Shown: positions 1-6,124 of the stretch, one piece after another | How the letters are laid out: the number at the start of each line of letters is the position of its first letter | Position numbering within the stretch: the first letter of the stretch is position 1 | NCBI GenBank assembly: GCA_002438065.1 | Contig: DJSP01000043.1 | Coordinates: 1-6,409 of the forward strand | Origin: Caryophanales bacterium UBA6331 | Lineage (GTDB): Bacteria; Bacillota_I; Bacilli_A; RF39; UBA660 | Direction: 5' to 3' | Length of the DNA stretch: 6,409 nucleotides | The notes under the pieces: model-generated | What the model saw: the letters and a program-made list of their open reading frames with translations, nothing else | Database searches by the model: none | What the model was told of the DNA's origin: nothing | Made by a program: the position numbers and the translations under genes

Positions 1-8
1 AAATATAT

Positions 9-39
9 TTACTTTTTTGAAAAAAGTAACTAGATATAG
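9..39 (+). promoter_or_regulatory. Putative phage promoter motif, copy A, inside an inverted repeat
   Basis: The + strand carries AAAAAGTAACTAGATATAG at 21-39, which differs at two positions from the copy ending directly before the ATG at 94. Positions 9-18 and 20-29 form perfect 10-base inverted arms around G19, so the minus strand also reads AAAAAAGTAAATATATTT heading out of the left edge. This suggests a bidirectional promoter or operator shared with an unseen minus-strand gene to the left. The promoter role is inferred only from recurrence of the motif before genes here; no transcription data are available, and an operator or other protein-binding site is equally possible. Confidence 0.45.
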
Positions 40-70
40 TTAAAATAAAAAATTAAGTATAAAAACATAA

Positions 71-93
71 TTTTTAAAAGTAAATAGATATAG
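71..93 (+). promoter_or_regulatory. Putative phage promoter motif, copy B, abutting the tnpB start
   Basis: TAAAAGTAAATAGATATAG at 75-93 ends on the base before the ATG at 94 and is preceded by a short T run (71-75). It repeats copy A at a spacing of 54 bp. No Shine-Dalgarno sequence lies between the motif and the ATG. If this is a promoter, the transcript would start at or beyond the ATG, implying a leaderless message or use of the downstream start at 199. Confidence 0.45.
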
Positions 94-1395
94 ATGACAA
101 AAAAAATAGATGACAAAACTGACAATAGATCTGTATGTTCTAATGAGAAAAAGAACAAAATAAAAGAAAGTATTCAAAATACTCATCTTAAAAGAACTAT
201 GCAAATTGTCAAGGTTTTTGAATGCAAAATAGTTGAAAAGAGACTGAATAAGAAACAAAAAGAAGAATTAGAAATGCTTTTTGTTGAAGGAAAATGGTTT
301 TACAATCATCTTTTGAATCTTCACAAGGAAAAAGAACTTAGGGAAATCAATGTTTGTCAAGTCAAAGAAGTTAACCATTTCAACAAAGAACATCAGAAAA
401 TTAATTCAAGACTCGAATATATTTTAGCTGCTTAGAAACAGGCAATCAAAGCAAGAATGATTTCAAATGAAATGACAATCAAAAGACTTATCAAAAATAG
501 TCTTCAAAAACATGGAAATCTTAAATTCAAAAGTGAACTCAATTGCATTCCATTGAGATAGTATAATTAGCAATATTCTTTCAAATCTTTCAATAAAGTC
601 AAAATCTAGGGAATTTCAGGAAAAATTCTTTTAAAAATAGGAAACCAACTTCAGATAGCTGATGAGCTTGCAAACGCAAATCTAGTTAGAAAACCAGATG
701 GATACTACCTGAAAGTAACTGCATATATAAACAAAGAGAATTTTAAAGAAAAACAAAAGAATGGAAAGGAAATAGGTCTTGATTTTGGTATTAAGACGAA
801 CATAACAACATCAGAAGGTGAGAAACTTGATGTATCTATTGAAGAAAGTGAACGCTTGAAGAAACTTCAAAGAGAAATGTTTCGAAAAGTAAAAGAATCA
901 AACAACAGATACAAAACAATCAGGTCTATCTAAAGAGAGTACCAGAAGCTCTCAAACAGAAAACAAGACAAAGCAAACAAGATAGTTTCAAAACTAAAGA
1001 AATATAAAACTATTGTAATGCAAGATGAACAAATATCAAATTGGCGTAAAAGTTTGTTTGGAAAACAGGTTCAACACAGCTGTCTAGGTTTAGTGAAAGC
1101 TAAACTAAGACGACTTCCTTAGACAATTATTCTTGATAAATGGATTCCAACAACAAAACTATGTCCAAAATGTCTAAGAAAACATAATATAAGATTAAAT
1201 GAAAGAACTTATATTTGTGAGTGTGGTTATCAAGAAGACAGAGACATTCATTCAGCTAAGAACATGCTGTTCATCAAGAATCTTGTTTTCAAGAAATATA
1301 ATTTTGTACCGACAGAACATCGGAAAATCACACTTGTGGAGTTCAAGACCTCTGTCAATGGCACTGGTAGTGTCATTGGTAAGTCTGAACGATGA
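94..1395 (+). CDS. tnpB: TnpB-family RNA-guided nuclease (IS200/IS605 OrfB), TAG-recoded, interrupted by one TAA
   Basis: TnpB proteins are omega-RNA-guided DNA nucleases of IS200/IS605 elements and relatives of Cas12. Read with TAG as Gln, this frame gives 433 residues, a normal TnpB length, ending at TGA 1393-1395. TAG codons are at 433, 559, 568, 607 and 1120 (residues 114, 156, 159, 172, 343). Residues 36-80 resemble the usual N-terminal domain (VKVFECKIVEKRLNKKQ). RuvC-I is IGLDFGIKT with Asp230. RuvC-II is IVMQDEQISNWRKSLFGKQV, where the usual acidic position reads Gln followed by Asp311-Glu312. The zinc finger has Cys357, Cys360, Cys375 and Cys377, and RuvC-III is DRDIHSAKNM with Asp382 and Asp384. 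One in-frame TAA at 931-933 (residue 280, before REYQKLSNRK) splits the gene between RuvC-I and RuvC-II. Because TAA ends the fibre gene, this is probably a nonsense mutation and the gene a recent pseudogene, unless it is read through. The start may instead be the ATG at 199 (MQIVKVFEC), nearer to typical TnpB N-termini. Family assignment is near certain; activity is doubtful. Confidence 0.88.
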
Positions 1396-1440
1396 AACAA
1401 GAAGATGTCATATCTTCAACATGGCATAGAGTTCACCTTA
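1305..1440 (+). ncRNA. Putative omega RNA (reRNA) scaffold at the 3' end of tnpB
   Basis: In IS605-family elements the guide RNA is made from the 3' end of tnpB and the element's right end. Here that stretch is far more GC-rich than its surroundings and holds consecutive hairpins. CCGA/TCGG pairs at 1309-1312 with 1320-1323. CTTG/CAAG pairs at 1333-1336 with 1344-1347. A strong stem pairs 1353-1365 with 1369-1381: 13 pairs, three of them G-T wobbles, around a GGT loop. GAAGAT/ATCTTC pairs at 1401-1406 with 1412-1417, enclosed by TGAAC/GTTCA at 1386-1390 with 1431-1435. The first three overlap the coding region, as expected for an omega RNA. The guide would be the roughly 16-20 nt just right of the element, about 1441-1460. 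Exact 5' and 3' ends cannot be fixed from sequence alone. Confidence 0.6.
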
Positions 1441-1456
1441 TATTTAAATTTATTGT

Positions 1457-1975
1457 ATGATTTTTATAAATTTTATTTTATTTATTTTAAAAAAACAAAA
1501 AGTATTTAAATCTAATTCTAAAATTAAATAGCAAATATTAGATAATATTAAATATATTTAGTTATTAAATTTAATTTATATTAATAATATTATTGATATT
1601 ATTATTAAAATTTTAAAATTTGATAATTTTAAAATAAAAATAAATGCTACAAATAAGAATTTTTCACGTTGTTTGACTATAAAAAATAAATATATAATTA
1701 TATATAAAAATGATAAAAAAAAACATTGTGGTAAATTTAAATATTGTTTAAATTTAAAAACAATTATTTTAGATACAATTGAAATTTCAAATTGTACATT
1801 TTAGAATTGTATAAGTCTTGAAACTATATTTTTAAAAAATACAAAATATATACGTAGTCAAAGTTTTATAAATTGTATATCACTTAAAATAATTTATATT
1901 CCAAAAGATATACAAATTATTGAAATTAATAGTTTTAAAAATTGTTTAAATTTAGCTAAAATTATTTTTTATTGA
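1457..1975 (+). CDS. Small BspA-type leucine-rich-repeat protein (LRR_5-like)
   Basis: Read with TAG as Gln (TAG at 1529, 1559 and 1802; residues 25, 35 and 116), the frame gives 172 residues and ends at TGA 1973-1975 with no in-frame TAA. The ATG at 1457 is the only Met codon in the frame, and a TAA lies upstream at 1445. Residues 94-172 contain about three and a half units of the BspA-like pattern F-x-N-C-x-x-L-x-x-I, seen as FKYCLNLKTI, TFQNCISLETI, SFINCISLKIIYIPK and SFKNCLNLAKI. This repeat is common in surface and adhesion proteins of Bacteroidetes and also in some protists. The first 93 residues are rich in Ile, Asn and Lys and are not recognised; residues 1-11 are hydrophobic (MIFINFILFIL) but too short for a clear signal peptide. 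The gene is extremely AT-rich and none of the AAAAGTAA motifs precedes it. A ligand- or host-binding role is inference. It could also be a fragment of a longer LRR protein. Confidence 0.6.
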
Positions 1976-2022
1976 TTTATTTTTAAAATACAATGTTAAA
2001 ATTTTTTGTAGTTATACAACTT

Positions 2023-2056
2023 TCATATAAATTTATATGATTTATTATTTTTTTTT
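2023..2056 (+). terminator. Possible terminator: 18-bp perfect palindrome followed by a T-rich tract
   Basis: TCATATAAATTTATATGA at 2023-2040 is a perfect palindrome whose outer triplets give TGA on both strands; the minus-strand one is the stop of the convergent gene. On the + strand it is followed by a T-rich run at 2041-2056, so a hairpin plus U-tract could end transcripts from the LRR gene. The stem is entirely A-T apart from one C-G pair, so it would be weak. A second small stem, TTGTA/TACAA (2006-2010 with 2015-2019), lies just before it. Confidence 0.3.
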
Positions 2057-2955
2057 AACTTCAAAATTTCATCATTGTCAGTTAAATTCAATTTATTGAT
2101 ATCAGTTATGCAATCATTGTATCTAGTTTCAAGACCAATATCATAATAATCTAATTGTTTGAATACCTTTTTTCCTTGCATAAAACATTCAGTAACAAGT
2201 CTTGGACTGCAATCAAATTTTCTGTTTACAGGTGTATAAATATATGTATCAAACTAATTGAAAAAATCATCAACTGGTGCTTCAATTTGTGTTATATTTT
2301 GCAAATTGTCATATTCTGGCAATTTATATGGAACAATAAGCAATGTTTTTTCACAACCTGACATTTTATGATATTTAACAATTATGTCTGGAGTTACCTT
2401 CCTGCAGACATATGTCATATAAATCATTCCAATATTTTTTTGTATACGATTGCATTTTTTATAGAATTTAAATGGAATTTTTTTTACATAATCTATAGAT
2501 TTAAAATATTTGTTTTTTCCATATATTCTATAATCTTGTAAATATGTAATATGATTATTTGATTTTATTTTATGAAAATCATCATATTCACATAAAAATC
2601 CATATAGTTTGTTTGTAGCTAAAATTATATTGTAATAATCTAAAGATTTAATATTTCCATCTGTTAAAATAACTGTTGTGTTTTTTCCAAATGAAATTAT
2701 CTATTTTTCACTATTTGGCTTAAAATTATTCAACTATATGAAATCATTTTCAATATCAGAAAACAATACATTGTATTTTGATTCAAATGCAATTTTTAGT
2801 TTTTCCTTTTTTAATCCACAAAAAAACAATATTCCAACTTTACAATATTGTTTTAAAAAAAGATAATAATCAAAACATTCAAATATATGTCCAGTAATTT
2901 CTATTATTGGAGAATATGTAAGAATAATATCATATTTTGAATCTATTTGTATCAT
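2023..2955 (-). CDS. Glycosyltransferase-like protein (GT-B type, tentative)
   Basis: The minus strand encodes 310 residues from the ATG at 2955-2953 to TGA at 2025-2023, with TAG read as Gln at residues 74, 85 and 234 and no TAA in frame. The N-terminus (DIILTYSPIIEITGHIFECF, then LFLKQYCKVGILFF) looks like the first beta-alpha-beta unit of a Rossmann fold. The middle holds ILTDGNIKSLDYYNIILATN and TYLQDYRIYG. The C-terminal part, FDTYIYTPVNRKFDCSPRLV followed by TECFMQGKKVF, resembles the C-terminal donor-binding segment of GT-B glycosyltransferases, with a conserved Glu and a G-K-x-V step. An in-frame ATG exists at 3084, but it would overlap the divergent fibre gene starting at 3025, so 2955 is preferred. 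Its position back to back with a fibre gene would suit an enzyme that glycosylates a virion or host surface component; that is inference. No signal peptide or membrane segment is evident, so it is probably cytoplasmic. The fold call rests on motif resemblance only. Confidence 0.55.
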
Positions 2956-2979
2956 TAAAATATAATGTACAAAAATATT

Positions 2980-3005
2980 TTTCAAAAAAAGTAAATAAAA
3001 ATAGA
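2980..3005 (+). promoter_or_regulatory. Putative phage promoter motif, copy C, upstream of the fibre gene
   Basis: The sequence TTTC followed by AAAAAAAGTAAATAAAAATAG (first half up to 2994, AAAAGTAA at 2987-2994) matches the T-run/AAAAGTAA/ATAG layout of the copies at 9-39, 71-93 and 6101-6124. It lies 30 bases before the fibre ATG, in the 69-bp gap between two divergent genes, so it is the most likely place for fibre-gene transcription to begin. The minus-strand side of this gap has no clear second copy; only a TACATTATA stretch precedes the glycosyltransferase-like gene. Confidence 0.45.
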
Positions 3006-3009
3006 TTTT

Positions 3010-3015
3010 AAAAGG
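3010..3015 (+). promoter_or_regulatory. Possible ribosome binding site of the fibre gene
   Basis: AAAAGG at 3010-3015 sits 9 bases before the ATG at 3025. It is the only Shine-Dalgarno-like sequence directly before any start in this window and supports ATG 3025 as the start. The other genes lack such a site, as is common in phages of Bacteroidetes. Confidence 0.4.
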
Positions 3016-3024
3016 TTTATCATA

Positions 3025-6000
3025 ATGGCAACTTATACAGATTTTCACAATAGAGTAAAAGAAAACATCAATGTAGATTATCATAGCAGAATAACTCCCT
3101 AGAAAGTTAGACTTTTAAATGAAGAAAATGAATATTGGGGAACATTGAAAGGAAATATTTCAGCTGAAGACATTGTAATAAATGGAGGCAATATTTCAAA
3201 TGTAACTATATGCAATGCAACTCTTTCAGGTGAAGTAAAAGTTGGAGATGTTGATATAATTAAAATTGGCAATACAGTTGAAACATTATCTGATAATTAT
3301 GACAAGTTAGATTCAAAAATAAATAGTATTGCTAATATATCAGCATTAAGCAACAATTTAAATGATTTAAGCAATAAATTAAGTGCAGTTGACAATGAAG
3401 CAATCAGTAGCATTAATGAAAATATTGATGGTTTATCTGATGATTTATCAAATTTAAGTAATCTGTTTTTGTCTTCAATTGAATTCAATAGTGGAGAACA
3501 TAAATAGTTTAGAAGAGCTCTTAATGATCTTTCAAATGATTATATTTCAGCTGATAAGAAAATATTGTCTGATTTGAAAGATCTTTCAACATCAAATACT
3601 GAAATATTCAATGCATTGTCAACTGACTATATATCAAGAATAACTAGAGACAGACATTATGCTATAAATGAATACAAAAACACTTATCCATATAAACTTC
3701 AAGATTATGCTGTAAATGTATTCAATCTAGATATTCCAACAGCTCGTGTTACTTATTATGATACAGCTAGCAATACACATTATGAAATTGGTTTGATTTC
3801 ATCTAATGAATCATTAAATCCAGTTGTTTTTAAGCCATATAATGACATTAAATTCTTACCACTTGATTATGCTTTTGAAGAAGATAAAACTTATACACTA
3901 AGTGATGATGCTTTTGTTTATACTCGAAATTATTATAAAGTTGGAAAAACAGCTGATGGCGATAAATTGCAATTAAAAGTAGTATCTGACTACAAATGGT
4001 ATAACGTTTTATTTGATAATGTAATTATTGGTAGAATTACTGATTTTAAAATTGATGAAAAATCTAAATGTATTGAATCTGGAAAACTAAATATTGATAC
4101 TAATATTGATGTTTTGACATGTTTTAATCAGTTTAAAGATATTATTGTCATAAATAATGATTCTAAGCCATGGACACAAAATGGATATAAGATATCATTA
4201 TCAGATAATATATTGACATTAACTAAGAATTATGTTGAAAGAGATGCATATAATTTAATAAATAAAGATGATAGTGAACAGTTTGGATACATCTACAAAG
4301 ATGAACTTGAATATTAGAAAATTGATGATAATAATAAAATACTATCTGGATTAACAGTCAACATAAACTTTGACAAGCCATTGCCAGTACATAAAAATGA
4401 CATAAAATTGAATAATGAGTCATTGTCAGACAAATTGTCAACATATTCTGACAATACTGAAATATGGCTAAAAGCAGATTTCAATCCTCCTAAAGTTAAA
4501 TTAACTGCTTATGATTGCAAAAAAATATATGCATATCAACTTTCTGGTGTGACATCAGATGGCAATATATCTTCACGTTGCACAATTATTCCAAATGCTT
4601 ACAATAAACCTATATCATCATTGAATGATTTGTCGACAATTGATGTAATTAGTGTAGATATAACAACACTTGTTGATGTTGATAATTTCAAACATATTTA
4701 TCCTTTGCATAAAACAGAAAATGAAACTAAATGGACAAATGAAATACATGATGACAAAGGAAATACATTAAATATCAATTTGAATGTATCTGAAAACAAG
4801 AGCTCTCTTGCAATAATGATAACATCATATGATTCAAATGAAGATGCAAGCATCAACAATGGCATAATCACATATGAATTCAATGATGACATATCAAAAA
4901 TAAAGCCAATTATATATAATGATAATGAAAATGACTCTAATTATTGGTATAAAGAAATATACACTACTGAGATAGACACAAGCAATATAACATATTATCC
5001 AAAATGGTCTGGTATTGATTTTGAAGCTAAAATTTCTGAGAAACCAGAAACAAATGACATAAATGAATATGTTTTAGATGTTGAACAAGAAAATGTTGAT
5101 TCATTTAAATTCATAATTCCTTCAAAAGCAGCTAAAGACAACTATATTTCAAGAGAATTTTTCATAACAATCAAACTCAATAGTCTTGAATCAAAAGATG
5201 TCAATATTGAATTTATAGATGAAAATGGAAATAGTTTGTCAAACAACATTTTCTACAATAAACAACATGAAGTAACAGTACATGCATGTCCAGTTAGTGA
5301 AGTTTCAGCATGGACAACATTCATGGTCAATGAAATCTAGAACAACAAATACTTGATAACAGATTTGAATGATACAATAGATCATGAAAAACTAAATGAC
5401 ATTTATTCTAAGATTGATTATTTGTCATCAGTAATATGTAGTGTCAGTACTGAACTTTCAATCAATTTCTTAAGTACACTTAGCAGTATATCTTCAGATT
5501 TGTCAGTTGCATTGTCTGATGAAACATCAGCAAGAATATCATCAGATGATTATCTTTCAAATGCAATTGACAAAAAACTCTACATTAATGGAATTTCAGT
5601 TGAAAGTCTTTCAACTACTTATCTAGATCAATCAAATTTTGAAGGAATACTTAGCAGTAACATTTCATCTGATGCAAATGAATTGTATGTTGTCTCAGCA
5701 TTGAATTCAAATGCTCCATCAACTGTTGTTTCAAATGATTTATTCAACAAAACATTAGCAACTAAGAATTATGTTGATGTTTCAGTCAACAATCTGCAAA
5801 ATTAGATATTGTCTAATGACAGTGACATAAGTTCTATATCAAATGACATATATAAAAGTGACACTGGTTTATCTGCATAGGTCAGTGCTTTAAGTGCAGA
5901 TTTAAGCAATCATTACCATAAAACATTCACACAAGTTTCTTCTGTTGAATATGGCATTGACAAAGAACATCCAGAAGATGTATATGATGCATTGATAATT

Positions 6001-6078
6001 CCTAATGCTGAACTTATGCATGAAAAATACAGATTGCTATATTTAAGTGGAACATTAGTGCTTGAAAAAATAGACTAA
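3025..6078 (+). CDS. Large tail-fibre-like structural protein, TAG-recoded, 1017 aa
   Basis: One frame runs from ATG 3025 to TAA 6076-6078, with further TAAs at 6082 and 6085. It is continuous only if TAG is sense; TAGs are at 3100, 3505, 4315, 5338, 5803 and 5878 (residues 26, 161, 431, 772, 927, 952). Under the standard code it would break into several unconnected fragments. Residues 42-85 (GNISAEDIVINGGNIS onward) have the short G-x-I-S pattern of a beta-solenoid or fibre attachment region. Residues about 85-200 and 780-960 repeat Leu-Ser steps at heptad-like spacing (LSNNLNDLSNKLSAVD; LSSISSDLSVALSDETSARI), as in trimeric fibre stalks. Residues about 225-770 are Asn-, Asp-, Tyr- and Ile-rich beta-type sequence with several apparent sandwich modules (PKVKLTAYDCKKIYAYQLSG). 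The end, NHYHKTFTQVSSVEYGID to YLSGTLVLEKID, looks like a small C-terminal cap. D-Y-x-S-R-I-T occurs twice, at residues 18-24 and 201-207. A receptor-binding or tail-fibre role is inferred from architecture and the similar gene downstream; no named family was recognised, and another extended virion protein or an adhesin is possible. Confidence 0.75.
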
Positions 6079-6100
6079 AACTAATAATTTAAGCTAAACA

Positions 6101-6124
6101 ATTTTGAGAAAAGTAAGTAGTAAT
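6101..6124 (+). promoter_or_regulatory. Putative phage promoter motif, copy D, before the second fibre gene
   Basis: TTTTGAGAAAAGTAAGTAG at 6102-6120, in the 46-bp gap after the fibre gene's TAA, matches the other copies (AAAAGTAA at 6109-6116, then TAG). Only 8 bases separate the end of GTAA from the ATG at 6125, close to the 10 bases seen at the tnpB start. Its presence suggests the second fibre gene has its own transcription start rather than relying only on read-through. No terminator hairpin is visible between the two genes. Confidence 0.45.

Larger units (their letters stand above)
94..1440 (+). mobile_element. IS200/IS605-type unit (tnpB plus omega RNA), no tnpA seen; ends approximate
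   Basis: The unit consists of a tnpB gene and a structured 3' segment typical of the right end of IS605-family elements. No tyrosine (HUH) transposase gene tnpA lies beside it, as in the many tnpB-only elements that depend on a TnpA in trans. The right limit is placed at the abrupt fall in GC: 50 of 120 bases are G or C in 1321-1440, but only 3 of 60 in 1441-1500. The left limit is unknown; the gene start is used as a placeholder, and the element could begin left of 94 or near 199. No terminal target sequence could be assigned with confidence. Confidence 0.45.

Noticed and set aside
40..258. Minus-strand ORF of 72 residues
   Set aside because: It lies antisense to the start of tnpB and is a Phe-rich product of A-rich coding sequence; it shows no family features.
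1199..1429. Plus-strand 76-residue ORF in another frame at the tnpB 3' end
   Set aside because: It overlaps the TnpB zinc finger and RuvC-III region in a different frame and shows no recognisable protein features.
1583..1635. AT-only palindromes and a repeated AATTTTAAAAT (1609-1619, 1625-1635)
   Set aside because: They fall within the LRR reading frame in sequence almost lacking G and C, where such patterns are expected by chance.
2155..2866. Two plus-strand ORFs (2155-2361 and 2678-2866)
   Set aside because: Both are antisense to the glycosyltransferase-like gene, which is continuous over this span when TAG is read as Gln.
3297..4892. Minus-strand ORFs at 3297-3488 and 4698-4892
   Set aside because: They are antisense to the fibre gene, with Leu/Ser-rich composition that mirrors its repeats.
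3025..6078. Several separate small genes or a decaying pseudogene cut by TAG stops
   Set aside because: All pieces lie in one frame with no frameshift over 3 kb and no TAA or TGA until the end, and the same pattern appears in unrelated neighbours, so recoding explains it better than decay.
931..6078. Both TAA and TAG read as Gln (ciliate-like code 6)
   Set aside because: Only one TAA occurs inside an otherwise clear coding frame, and the fibre gene ends in clustered TAAs before a promoter-like motif and a new start, so TAA acts as a stop.
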